Part shown: positions 24,801 to 37,004 of the stretch, piece after piece
How positions within the stretch are numbered: position 1 is the stretch's first letter
Layout of the letters: each line of letters begins with the position of its first letter
Assembly (NCBI GenBank): GCA_964036275.1
Contig: OZ038434.1
Coordinates: forward strand, 40,137,279-40,201,278
Direction of reading: 5' to 3'
Length of the DNA stretch: 64,000 nucleotides
Source of the DNA: Litoditis marina
Taxonomy: Eukaryota; Nematoda; Chromadorea; Rhabditida; Rhabditidae
Notes under the pieces: generated by a model
What the model was told of the DNA's origin: nothing
What the model saw: the letters and a program-made list of their open reading frames with translations, nothing else
Databases searched by the model: none
Translations under genes and position numbers: made by a program

Positions 24801-27800
24801 CGAGTGTAATTCGGTGTTATTACTCTCATATTCCATACAACGATATCATCACAAGATAGACATATCCAGCGCCTTGTTTGCTGTAAGAAAACTTCCATTT
24901 TTCCTATCACACAGATGAGTTTCCATCTCTCCCTGGCTTGTTGTTACTACCTCCACATGGTACACAGAAGAGATGTTATACATTTCGATTTTCCTTATTC
25001 AGTTTGTAATAACCTATTTTGTTGAATAACCTACCCTCTTTCCTTTCAGCCACTTCTACTACCACCACACCACCCACTACAACCACTACCACGAGTGAGT
25101 ATCCTCTTTCTGTATTTCTGAGTAACGCCTATCCATGTCTCGAATATAACGCTGATGAATCACATAGTTGTGTGGAACGTGTGATCACACCCATATTGTG
25201 CACAGTGGTTATTTTCTTGTTTTACTCAATTGTTTCATTGAATTTGAGGACAGTTATCATTCATATGAAATCGAGAGAATTTGTTTTTCTTTTTTTCTTT
25301 TTGGCTTCGACGTTTCACTTCTGCTACTGCGATCACGTCCGAAATCTTTCTTTTTCGAAGTGGTGCATGATCGAATTTTGGGGGTTGAACTGATTCTTTG
25401 TACAAAAGTTAGTAGAAAACGTGTTTGTTTATGAGTGAGTAGTCAGTAAAATATGACAACGCTGCAGTTAAAGGAAACCCCAGAGCAACCGCAATACAGA
25501 AGACCGAATAGATTGCATGACCGAATAGAAGGTTCGAAGTTGTAATTTTAGCATAGTGACTTGAGCAAAAAAACGCTTAAGCCGGATAGACGGCTCACTT
25601 CATCGAACCGGTTTACCTAATGACAGAATGTCAGAACTTGAATTATAAAGTATGTAATTAAACTTTTTAGGTAAAGTTTGAAAATCAATGCAATAAAATT
25701 GCATAGTCTTCCCCTCTAAAACATTTCCCCCGTTACCCATCTCCGTTCTGCCTCCAGCCACCCCAGCCCCGGCGACGACCACCGAACCGCCTACCACCCC
25801 TACCACCTCAACCACCTCAACCACCACCACCACCACGCAGCCACCGACAACCCTACGTAGGTGGAATGGCACGATCGACTAACATGGATTCCCGCATGTC
25901 GTGTTCAACAGTTTGGATATACGTTTGAAAGGGTTCTCGTTGAAAAATGATCGTGAGCTGCGCGCATTCTGTAATCGTGTTCGAGAATCCCGTGTTATCA
26001 CTGTGCATGTGTTCTCAGGCTTTTCGCAATCAGTGTTAAGTTCAGCTTTTCAGATATGAATTTAGAGATGAGTTTTCTCCAGCACGATTTCGCACGTTGT
26101 ATCACTGTGATGTTAGGTGTAAAATGAAATATTGAGCATAACAATTAACAATCGAAGTATTAACATAATGATTGGGTTGAAATCAAGCACTTGGTTGAGC
26201 CAACCTCGGTTGCATGATTCTCTTGACAGTTCTACAACTTGGGTTTGTTCAATAGAGAAACCGAAGGCCTCGACTTGAGAAGTACGAATGCGGCCCCCGA
26301 GCTTTAGGGTTTGCTTCCTCCAAAGCAAGCCTAACAGTGAATGTTGCCCAGCCCGATGTATTTATAGTTGGCTCGTGTTCATTATTGTCTGCAAACTGAG
26401 TACGTATGCTAGAAGATCCCGGCCTCTTTATCCCATCCTGCGTCTCCTCAAACATACGCTATTTCTCTGTTCTTACCTTCCACCGAGATGTAAGAGACAA
26501 GAAATAGCGTATGTTTGAGGAGACGCAGGATGGGATGAAGGTGCCGGGATATTCTAGCATACGTACTCTGTACAACATGGCGTGTATCAAGATTCAGGCT
26601 CAACCATGGTTTGATTGTAGTTTGATGTCAATGATTGGTTCCAGCTCCCCCGCCTCCGTCAAAGCCGAATCAACGAGCAATTGTCAGCAACCCGGAGACG
26701 ATTAAGGCCATGGGGTTCTCGGTATGTTACCATACATCTTGGTAAACGCTCAGTTATTAATCAATACCGTTCTTTTTAAGCTTCGATTTTCCATAAATTT
26801 GCTGGTCTAGGATAATTGTTGATTCTTTCTCGTGCAGATCAAACTCAATCAACTTTTCTTACTCCAGGTCAAACTCAATTATCGATGTTCTCATTCATTG
26901 ATTATTCCTCCCCCAATAACAGGATCATTTTATATTTTCTCTGACATACCTGCTAGACGTTCCAGCTCATCCAACTCTCAGTTGATGTCCGATCTCACTA
27001 TAACCGACCCTCATTCATTGATTGTTGCTGGACCTGATAGACTCTATCATACAAATATCGTATGTAGTTTAATGTTGTTGTAGCTTGAGTTTTGCTTGCA
27101 GTTTCATCTCGATTATTTCTTCTTCAGTGCGTGACATATTTAACCATCGATAATATCCCCTGCAGGGCATGACGGACTCTATTATCGATTTTCTGTCCAG
27201 GGTAGATCAACTATCTATTATTTCAGGGTATGACGGACGGCGTGGCGATGTTGACGAAGGCGAAGGAGAATCTGATGTTCACGATGGCCGCCCTTTCGGA
27301 AGAACAGCGAATCGCCCTCAGTCAGAGCAAACACGAATTCATCGAAATGTGTTCCTTCAACGGACACGAGTGCGATATCGACAAGTAGGTCAAATCTATA
27401 ATAAAAAGACAATGAAAATAATAATATGAAAGAGGGAGAAGCAGAGAGAAAAAGAGAGAAAGTATGCCGGGTGGCCGCGTGGTTCGGACCCTCGGGCAAT
27501 AATGATAATTTAGTCCGTAGAGAGGGTAGAAATAGGCAGGAGTGGCCGAGTCTTGATAGTTTGTTTACGGTTTTGTAACTTTTCCACTTTCCATACTCTT
27601 TTTATATACAAAAGTATTTCACGATAGTTCTATTGTACTGATAAAACCTAATACAAAACATTTTGTCGTGTTGATTTCATCGGAAACCCGCGGCATTGGC
27701 GAATCGAACCACTCACTAGAGCCGAGAATGACTCCAGGAACTTTTGGTTACTTTTCTCGTTTATCAAACTAATCGACACAATCTGTTCAGCGACTTCCGG

Positions 27801-30800
27801 TTACACGTGGATCCGGAGTTCGGAAACTGTTTCACGTTCAATCATGACGTCACCAACAACTACACTAGTAGTAGGGCGGGGCCGATGTACGGTACGTTTC
27901 TATCAGAGGCCGTATGCACGAACATCCCGGTCTTTTTATCCCTACCTGCATCTCCTCAAATATACGCCACTTCTCTGCTCTAACATCCCGCAGGGAAAGG
28001 AGATTTTCGAAATAGTGCGCTAAAGCGAGAGACGCAGATTGGGATGAAGGGGCCGGGATGTTTCATGCATACGGACGCAGATGTCAAAGGACGTATGTAT
28101 GAAACATCCCCGGCAAGTTCGGGATGTTATCTCAGGCTCGATTTGGCTGTTTTGCGACCGATTGAGGTCGGGACAACATCCCATCCGGGAGCGGGATGTT
28201 TCTTGCATACGGCCACAGATGAATAATTTTCACAATTGAACATTGAAAAATAAACAAGAAAAGTTCACTTGTCACCGCTATTCTTGAATACTTCATGAGT
28301 ACATCTACAAAAAAAGATTCCGGCTCTTTCATCCCATCCTGCGTCTCATTATTCAACGCACTACTCCGTGATACATCCCTGCGGGATGTGGAGAGAGAGA
28401 GCGTGTGTTTCAGGAGACGCAGAATAGGATAGAACAACTCGGGTGTGCATGAATACAGCCTTCACATGTTAACCTGACTGTTTAGGTATCAATCGGCTGC
28501 TATTCGTTAATACGTACGACTAAATAGAAAATTTTTAGTACAAAATATGGTTTCGAAACTATTAATTTTTTTTCATTTCTTTCCATTTATCTGCTTGATG
28601 TGTACTCAGTGGTGTGTACTGAATACTCAGTGGTAACATTTCGACTTTCTCGAGATTTCGAGTTTTTTCAGTTAAAGCAGGACGATTATGTGGACCAGTC
28701 TGGTGTCAACGGTCCTTTAAACGGCAATTGAAAACTGTATTGCGTTTAAAGGACTGAGGCGTTGCGATTGGACCACATAATCGTCCTTATTTAATGCGAG
28801 TTTTAACAACACTGGTTTTCAGGAATCCGTGTGCTGCTCTTCGTGAATACTTCCGATTACATGTCGACGTCAGAATCGTCCGGAATCCGTCTGGCCATCC
28901 ATCCGCCGACGGAATATCCGTTTCCGGATACCTTCGGATACTCGGCTCCGGTTGGATTCGCCAGCAGCTTCGGAATTAAGAAGGTGAGGGAAGCAGCTGT
29001 AGTTTGATTTTTCAATCTGTTTTTCAAACTAAGAGCAGAGGAAGATTATCTTCCCCCTGCGGTACTATCACAGCTCGCCTAACTGTAATGCTTAAAAATG
29101 GGAGGGGGGGGGGGGGGTGATAGTTCATACCCGGTCCGGATGAACAATCGCTCCACACTTAAACTTAAACCTGCAGTAAATGAGTATATCTCTCTCCCTA
29201 CAGCACTCACGGTTATATTCCCACTCTATGTAACTTTCTTTTCTAAGTTCTAATCTAATTTGACACAAAATCAGATTCTAAACTTTTATCCCTAGATTCT
29301 TAGTTTAGTAAATACATTCAATAACTTAAATAAGTTCATTAGGAATAACTAGCTTAACGGTCATCTACTGATGAGAGCACCCCTTTCGGCATATGGATCG
29401 ATAATTGCTCGAAATGCCTAGGTAACTAAGGTTTGTAATAGGCAAACTTATAATTTTAAAAAAAATGTATTTTCGAACTTTCTCTCTCTTATATTTGTTT
29501 ACAATCCCCCCCCAGCCAAAGGTAGGAGGAGGTTGTATTACAGCCCTAACTCAACCTATTTACGACCAGGGTGGGGGGAAATTGTGAATTACTCCCCATG
29601 AGCAGTTTTGCTATTAAGAAGGTGAGAAGCGAAGCGACATGGGGAACGGTTCAATTCCGCTGTAGTTTGATCTACGAATTGATTTTGCCACTTTACTCTT
29701 TTCAGAAAGTGGTGAAACGTCTGCCGGCGCCTTATGGAGACTGTGTCGAATCGAAGGAAGTCAATTCAACCGACTACATCTACTACGGATACGACTATCA
29801 ACCAGAGGTTACTAACTCCCCTCTCTCTCTAACTCCCTATCTCTTTATCTCCTACCCTCCCTAATTCTCTCTCTCCCTCTCTCTCTTTTTCTAACTCCTT
29901 CTTCCTCCCCCTATCTATTTTGTTATCTCCCCTTCTCCCTCCTGGCATCTCTCTCTCGTTCTCTCTCCCACCCTCTCTCTCTCTCTAAACCCCTCTCTCT
30001 TCCAGGGCTGTCACCGGAGTTGTTTCCAAAACAACCTGATCGACGACTGTTCCTGCGGGGACCCGCGATTCCCCGTCCCCCAGGGAAAGAGACATTGCTC
30101 CGCCTTCAACGCCACTGCACGTGAGTATAGATCAAAGACCTGGTTCCGATCTCCGCTCACTGTGGCATCTGTGTGGCAGATCTCCATCCCTTCACGCTTG
30201 TCACTGATATCCATAGTATGTGAATAGAAAATTACACACTTACTTTCATTTTTGACAATATTATTATGACAAGAAATAAGTTTCTAATAAGTCTTTTTCT
30301 TCTCTCAGGTAGTTGTCTTGAGAAGAACATCGGTGGCGTGGGCGACTTCCACCACGTGACCGAGGAGATGAACGAGTGTGTCTGCAAGCACAGTTGCACG
30401 GAGACAGTACACGAAGTCACCTTCTCTACGAGTAAATGGCCCTCTGGGGCAACCGATGTGAGTTCAAACTACGAAGTACAAAGTGGAATGACCGATGGTA
30501 CGATCAAACTACAAAATGAATAGCAGCGTTTGTAGTGTTCTTCAGACGTTCTAAGATACCTCGAGTATAAACTATGAAGGTGCTTCATACGTTCTAAGAT
30601 ACCTTGAGTATAAACTATGAAGTGCGTGGCAGACGATGACTATTTGGAGTCATGTTCTCTACGAGTGAATGGTCGTCTGGGCAACTGATGTGATTTCAAA
30701 CTACAAAGTACAAACTAGGAAAAGAACTGGAGAGTTCTGTTCCACACGTTCTTTGATACACAAGTATGAACTATAAACTTCTAGACAGACTCTTCGACAA

Positions 30801-33384
30801 AGTCAAATATCCCGTATTCAACGTGAGAAACAACACTGTAATTGTTTCCTCCCAGTGTTTTGAAATTGGAAAAAAATATAGATCTTGACACACCTAATAA
30901 ACATCATTATACATATAGTCTTTTCATTCCTACTGAGACTCCTACAGTAGGATTTCAAAACTTCAAAGCCGTTTTCCTCACTTACGTATGATCGGAAAGG
31001 TTGAGAACTTTCGCACCTCATTGTCGTTCTCAGGCACAGTAAATATACGAGAGGATTTTTCATGAACTAAATTTTCACCGTCACAACAGCCTTCGAAAAG
31101 TTTGTAGGGTTACTGTAGGAGTCTCAGTAGGAATGGTGTGAACTATATTTTCTCGTTACAGGAGAGCACCGGGGTGAGCTATGAGTATTTTTTCTCTCAC
31201 ACAACTAGCAGTTTTAGTTGTATTCTGTACACATAACCACAAACATTGTCGTGACTAGATTGCACTTTGCTGTTTAAAACATTTGAAATCACTTATTGTA
31301 ACTTTGGAAACTCTGAAGTGGCCTCAAGTTTTTCATTGCTTTCAACTTCTAGATCTAGGTCTAAGTTGGTCTCGGCTTTATATAAGTTGAGTGACACTAG
31401 TTGGGTGATTATAAATAGAAAAAAAAACAAGTCTTTCTTCTTTCAATTTGCAAAAAAAATCATATTTGAGCTGACGCTCATATATTGTTTAATCGAATAC
31501 TGAAACCAGGGTAGATACCAAAATGATACCGAATGCAAGCTATGATTTAGGTCAACTTGGTCCAGACTTCAGAGTTGCTCGAAATATTGAGTATTGCACG
31601 GAAAATCAGTCTCGTTGAATGGGTTGTTCTTTTAACTTTTATGTTAAAAGTCACGAAACTAACAATAACAATACATAGTTTTTCAGTTTGAACTCACAGT
31701 TTGTAGTTTGGTTCATTCACGTTCACAAGTAGAGATTGTTCATGTTTGGTTCTGGAAATCTGCGTTCATGGTTTGAGCAACATCTGTTGGACTTGTCGAA
31801 AGCAATCGATTTTTGTAACAATTTTCTATCATTTCATTTATAAGTTCGAATACCTTGTATTTTCAGTTTCACGTCACGTTCGCATGAAGAGTTATTCAAT
31901 CGAGAGACACGTGAAGTAGCACCTTGCAAAGTAGAAAAGACCATAAACTCATATTTTCTCTGAACATACTTTCTTTTCGTTAAATATGACAAATGTTCCA
32001 GTTGGGAGACTGCGATGGTATGACGGAGCGGGAATGTGAACAGTATTATCGACTGAATGCTGCTATGGTTGAGGTAGACATAAGTTTTTGAAATGCTTAT
32101 GAACTTGTTGAGAGTGCAGTTCAGATGAGTTTGTCAGTGTGTATGTAGTATGTTGAACGTTGCCATTCATTTATCGATCTGGTTTGTATCCTACAGAACT
32201 TTATACACTTCATATGTGCTATAGACCAAATTTCGAGCCATTCTGAATGAAAGTCCATCTTTTTTTGGTTGTTCCATCGATAGTTACTATTGATAATCAA
32301 TCACAATACATTGAGGGTTATTAACATCAGATTAGAGAATCTGAATACATAAGAAAAGTGAACAATGTTTTGAAGACATACGACTTTCTACAGTACTTCG
32401 TTCAGGTTTTCTACGAGCAATTGAACTACGAGCTTCTGCAGGAGTCAGAGGCTTACGGACTAGTCAACCTGATTGCTGACTTTGGGGGCCATCTGGGGTT
32501 GTGGCTGGGTAAGTTAAAGAAGGACGATTATGTGGTCCAATCGCAACGCTTCAGTCCTTTAAACCGCAATATATTTTTCAATTGCAGTTTAAAGGACCGA
32601 TGTAACGGGATTGGTCCACATAATCGTCCTTCTTTAAGGAATATTTAACCATAAGTTTATGAATTAAACCGGGTGATTTGAAAAAGTATATGAAGTAGTT
32701 ATGAGACACCAAACGCAACCAATAAAGAGCGATCAAAAACAGCTGATCCGACAGGAAACTCTTTCAAACATTTGGAGGTTAACGAGTTCGCAGTCTGCGT
32801 CTCTCTGACCAGTACACTCTCTCGTCGAGACCGCTAAAAAAGTTCGGAGAAGTGTTCGACAAACTAGAGCAGGGTTTGACAACGTAAAAAATGTTTCGAT
32901 TGTCTGCTTAACAATTTTCATAGTCATTGACCTTTCTATAGGAATTCCTACAGTAACCCCTAGTGTTCTCGAAAAATAATAAGACGTGAATCAAGCCTCA
33001 AAACTTTTAAATCATACTGAAAGAGTTGCCTGTGTAAAAATGAGTTTATAGGTTTCGCTCCTACCAAAGAGAGCCCATACGGCGTATACTGCTCGATCCC
33101 GCTGTGCGTGTAGTTTGATCACGTTGTTTTTCGACTGGAACTTGTGAATTCTGACGTTCGTCGAGATCAAACTACAACTGATCTTTGTACTTTCAGGTTT
33201 CTCTGTCATTACTGTAATCGAGGTGATTGTGCTGATAATAGATGTCTGCTCCATATGTCTACAGGCACGAAAAGAGAAGAAGTTGGAGAGAATGAACACG
33301 AGAAAGAGAGAAAGAGAGGAAAAGGATAGAGTACGTGACATGGAGAGAGCGGTAGAGAAAAATGAGAGTCTCGTTCACATTTGA
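18873..33384 (+). CDS. DEG/ENaC (degenerin) sodium-channel subunit, full length
   Basis: Amiloride-sensitive, plasma-membrane cation channel subunit with two TM segments and a large Cys-rich ectodomain. Exons: 18873-19196, 20014-20112, 20438-20539, 20944-21060, 21731-21826, 22130-22194, 22719-22854, 24142-24171, 24642-24735, 25050-25094, 25758-25856, 26645-26721, 27227-27384, 27791-27891, 28823-28983, 29706-29807, 30006-30120, 30309-30457, 32002-32073, 32406-32508, 33197-33384. All phases agree (810 aa). Seen: TTAHG gating motif (His-Gly 59-60), TM1 73-95, FPAITFCN 116-123, Thr-rich linker about 343-402, GMTDGVAM near 429, [33 protein letters not shown], the degenerin-site Ala (SEAYG, about 730) and a GFS selectivity filter (about 749-751) at TM2, then a basic/acidic coiled C-tail. 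It resembles the MEC-4/UNC-8/DEL-1 branch. The 30-nt exon at 24142 is the least certain. A 12-nt GAGAGCACCGGG micro-exon near 31163 is optional. Confidence 0.93.
20671..20700 (+). repeat. Echo of degenerin exon 3 donor end
   Basis: GTTCTGAGCACAGGCCGCCG followed by CCATGGTAT matches the end of exon 3 plus its donor (about 20513-20543) with a few mismatches. It lies inside the following intron. Confidence 0.6.
22247..22532 (-). mobile_element. tRNA-derived SINE candidate
   Basis: On the minus strand the element begins GGGGCTCAGTTGGTAAGG (tRNA A-box-like) and has CGTTCGATCCCC (B-box-like) about 60 nt later. A non-tRNA body extends down to about 22247. It ends directly beside the exon-7 echo in a degenerin intron. 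No terminal target duplication was confirmed. Confidence 0.5.
22538..22590 (+). pseudogene. Echo of degenerin exon 7 start (decoy exon with stop)
   Basis: An ATTACAG acceptor is followed by a diverged copy of the first ~49 nt of exon 7 (22719-): IWYDHVCP is kept, but the frame then reaches a TAA. It would truncate the channel in its ectodomain if used. It is either an ageing duplicate or a poison exon. Confidence 0.65.
23494..23790 (-). pseudogene. Unidentified coding-like open stretch inside a degenerin intron
   Basis: The minus strand is open for about 95 codons with protein-like composition ([18 protein letters not shown], then [19 protein letters not shown]). It has no recognised motif. 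Upstream it runs into a GAGACGCAG palindromic element, which supplies the apparent start. It could be a relic of a mobile-element ORF or of an unrelated gene. Confidence 0.25.
26401..26575. mobile_element. GAGACGCAG palindromic element (175 bp)
   Basis: Outer ends TACGTATGCTAG and CTAGCATACGTA are inverted, and the arms contain CCCATCCTGCGTCTCCTCAA and its complement. Related copies or fragments lie near 10450-10560, 11440-11640, 12870-13000, 13480-13540, 21455-21560, 23785-23935, 27905-28085, 28310-28450 and 45890-45930. They have no coding capacity and are common intron filler in this window. Confidence 0.8.
28672..28794. mobile_element. TTAA-flanked palindromic MITE
   Basis: Begins TTAAAGCAGGACGATTATG and ends with the inverted CACATAATCGTCC followed by TTATTTAA. 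The inner GGTCCTTTAAAC and GTTTAAAGGAC are also inverted. It lies in an intron of the degenerin gene. Confidence 0.85.
29599..29630 (+). repeat. Echo of degenerin exon 15 donor end
   Basis: AGCAGTTTTGCTATTAAGAAGGTGAG copies the exon end at 28963-28990 (reading SSFGIKK plus donor). It has an intact GTGAG and lies about 0.6 kb downstream. Confidence 0.6.
30652..30715 (+). repeat. Echo of degenerin exon 18 donor end
   Basis: TTCTCTACGAGTGAATGG and the following bases repeat 30421-30485: exon end, donor and about 25 nt of intron. The match is near 85 percent by eye and the offset is 232 bp. One base lost in the exon part would break the frame. Confidence 0.7.
32514..32637. mobile_element. TTAA-flanked palindromic MITE next to a splice donor
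   Basis: Same family as 28672. It starts 5 bases after the donor of degenerin exon 20 (GTAAG then TTAAAGAAGGACG), so insertion at a TTAA inside the donor region kept GTAAG intact. Confidence 0.85.
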
Positions 33385-34256
33385 ACATACTAGGTTTTGA
33401 ATTAGTTTGAAGTTCGACGAATTGTTATTTCTAAAAAAAAATGTATGTTTTAAAGTGGTTCAACACTTGTCAATTTGTAAATGTTTGTACATGATTTACA
33501 AATATTCTTCTCAATCTGCAGAAATACTATGTTTTGTCAAAGTATTGCACTGGGTTTCGATGTTTCAAAGTTTTAACTACGGCCAATTCTCCAACTAGCC
33601 TAGTTTTTCGTAACCGAGAAAGTTGACCAAAAGGAGATTCCCAGAAAACCAGGTTACCTATAGAATTGGCCGTTAACTACTTAGCCACCAATAGACTGTG
33701 ATCTCATTTGTGTGTTTTTGTACAATCTTTATTCTGGAGGAATAACTTGAATTTGAATAATAATAGTTTCTCTGAGAGACGCTTGTTGTTTGAGTTTTAC
33801 ACAATTAAAACATTTGTTTACCATCTCTGGTTGGTCATATCTGCAGTACAATGAGTAAAACAACCTTTTTTCGTTATAACACTACATTCGAAACATTAAC
33901 ATACACTAAAACTTTCAAACTTTATTCCACTGCTTCAATACGGTGAAATAATATCTAATAACTCGAACAACACTTATGATATGAAACTATAACGATAAAG
34001 AACAAAATCAAATTAACCGGAATATTAGCCTGAAAATGGCAATTGATATTATAATGAATAAGGCTAATGAACAACTCAAAGTGAAAATAAAAATCATAGA
34101 AATATCCTGATACGGTAAAAGGCAACGGTAAGACAGAGCGATTTACCCGCAACATACTGCAACAACTATGATATTACATGTATAAACGGCAACAAATCGA
34201 TAATAAAACAACACAAACAGAGACAAACAAACAAAGAGATCGCTTCAAGCGGCAAT
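33385..34256. other. Convergent intergenic region, degenerin gene versus minus-strand nuclear-protein gene
   Basis: 3' UTRs of two convergent genes should lie here. A small inverted repeat (CGGCCAATTCT at about 33580 with AGAATTGGCCG at about 33663) is visible. I see no gene. Confidence 0.6.
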
Positions 34257-36965
34257 TCAGGGGAAACTCGAGTCATCGAAATTGTAGTCGTTGTCAAGAA
34301 TCGGCTGGAAAGAAACCATTTTGAATGAAGAAAAGTTCCAAGATAACATAACTCATAGTAGAACTACAAATTGTAAACCTGCTTATTCGAACTTCGAAGA
34401 TCAGATAAATCAGTATAGTTATTTAGAACCCCGACTACCTTGTCATAGAGAACAATAATAGGTTGAGTTTGAATTAGAAGGGATTTGAAAAATGAGTAGA
34501 ATATATGTGAAGTATGTGAAAGTAATGAATATAGACAAAGAAAAGGAACTTATTATGTACCTGTTTGTCATTGAACGACGGGAATACATCTGTAGAAGAG
34601 GTGGTTGGGTGGGGAGAGAGAGGCGGAGAGATACCCAGAGAAGAAGAGACACCGGCGGGACTGGAATCAATATTATTTATACTACAAATAGTAGATCGAA
34701 GTACAACTGAATACAACTTTGGCAACTACCCACATAGCCAGGAGATGTCCCGAACAAACAAACAATACCAGTTACTCCTTAACTATAAATTTTGCAAGAA
34801 ATTAACTACTTTCTGGGCAAATTAATGAAATATGAAATGACACTGAGTTGTAGTTTGGCGGGGGTCTCGGGAGCACCCCCCGCTAGACGGACGCGTGACT
34901 GCTGCATGCACGGCAAAACGGTCGAATAACGACTGACATCAGACGGGATCAAACTACAAACACCACACGCTTTCCCCTGAGCTAACCCTAAACTGGTGTT
35001 CCCCTCTCTTAACAACCCATAACTCACCAGGAAGAATTGGAAGCCTGCTCGTGGTGGGCGCGAAGCAGTATATTTTGAACTATCTGCAATCGATATCATT
35101 ATATTAATTGATATTATTGACGAAATGACATTTCCACCAATTCACCGCAGCTCGAACATAGAATTGGTACAATGTTGCTCAAACAATCTTGAATGTCACT
35201 AAATCTGACTACTGCACGTGCACCACTGGAATCTTCTTAACGTAACTCGTAGCACACAGCAGAAACTCGGACACATCATAAGCCTGCCAATCAGTTATCT
35301 ACAGTTGTAGACTACAAACTACAACAATCATATCTTTACCTTTGTACCCTCGGCTGTCTGTAGATGATCTTTTAGTTGTGCAGAGGAGAAAGGACAGGGT
35401 GCCACTATAGACGGTGGGGTGGTCGAAGAAGTACTGTAACAACGAGACAGGGTGAGAGAGCACGCGTGAGCAGGAGGGCACAGACAGGCACAACGGACAT
35501 TTTCAATTGATTTTCTAACTAAAGTATCTTCTAACTAATTCTTGAAAAGGCAATAAAAACCAAATTGTAACTAATTTCTAATGTGAACAACTGAATAGCC
35601 TTTTGGAGTTGAGTTGAAAAAACGTTGGTACACACCTATGATACCGAAATAACCGAAGTACCGAAAATGCTACAAAGTGATTAGCCTACATATTAGAAAA
35701 CAATGACGCTAAGAAAAGAACCAAGAACGACCATACAACTTCAGAAAGGTATGCCTTCTTAACTAACTAATATGTTAACTAAAAACACATATATTAGTTG
35801 CATGCAAATGGGAAGCCGTGCGTGATTAGTGGTTGCAATAGGTTGATGGGTGACAGGCGCTGTCACTAACTCGTTTCCTCCTCCCTGAGAAACAATCTCC
35901 ATTGCTGCCAGCTGAATCTTCTGAATCTGGTCCGCCGTGATCGAAATCGGAACATAAACCAGAGTGCTAAAACAGACGGTGCTATATGTAACCGGGTTTT
36001 TATCGAAAAACCCGGTTACTTGGAGAATCGGCCCTAGAACAGAGGTGAGAGGGGGTTGCAGTGAGAAATTGCTGAGGGTAACCGGTACTCCATCTAACTC
36101 GGTTGTTTTCGTTCAGACAAATATTTACGGAAAACGGAAAGTTTTCGATAAACAGACTTTTAGTATATAAAAATACGTTAAATCAAGAGGTTCAATGAAT
36201 ACAAATAAGAAAAGAAAACAACCGAGCTAAACCGACTCCTGACCCCTGAAAACCGACAAGTGCATGAAGAAAATGTGAAAAGTGGTGAGAGAACAATAAA
36301 CAAAAACTGGCACATCACGACAAATCAGAAAATCACCACCCATATAAGCCACAGCTCTAAATATTAACAACTTCACTTCAAAATACTATTCGTCCAATAG
36401 GATCTCTTTTACTACCCCTACATCACTGAAGAACCCGGGGAAAGGTATCTTGATTCTGAGTGGTTGCGTCTCAGGTAGAGCCGAAACGTACCACTCATTT
36501 TACTTTGATAATTCGTTTTGTTCAGTTATAATATTGATATCAAACTTGTAATTTTTCTTACCCCATCTGGCTGACCGGCTCCTCTTTGATCATCTTCTCC
36601 ATGGGACCAACTGGTTCCTCGGGCAGCGGTGCCACGATGATGCGGTCGTGGTACGAGTTCAGAACCTCCTGCAATGACAAACATTGACAATAAAGTTAAT
36701 GGAATAATAATAATAATAAAGTTCATTTGCATAGAATATTACCGATGTGATTAGGGTGTTGATAGACCACATGATAGAAGTCGATCCTACTCAACGCATA
36801 TTAATAACTGAATATCTTCAGCAACTTTTGCGGGGAGGGCTTTCGAAAGTATCAGACTAGGGTTCTCTATGAAGTACGAAGTGAACTCACTACTATTCAA
36901 GAAAAGAGGGTGAGTATCAAAAAGTTAGATCGTAGGTCAATCTTCTAAGTTATAAGATCGCCTAA

Positions 36966-37004
<39 letters not shown>

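Noticed and set aside
25019..25434. Plus-strand frames extending past the Thr-rich exon
   Set aside because: Only 25050-25094 fits the gene model; the rest is intron read past a good GTGAGT donor.
27167..27182. Echo of degenerin exon 13 start (CTGCAGGGCATGACGGAC)
   Set aside because: The match is only about 15 bases, too short to separate from chance, though it fits the echo pattern.
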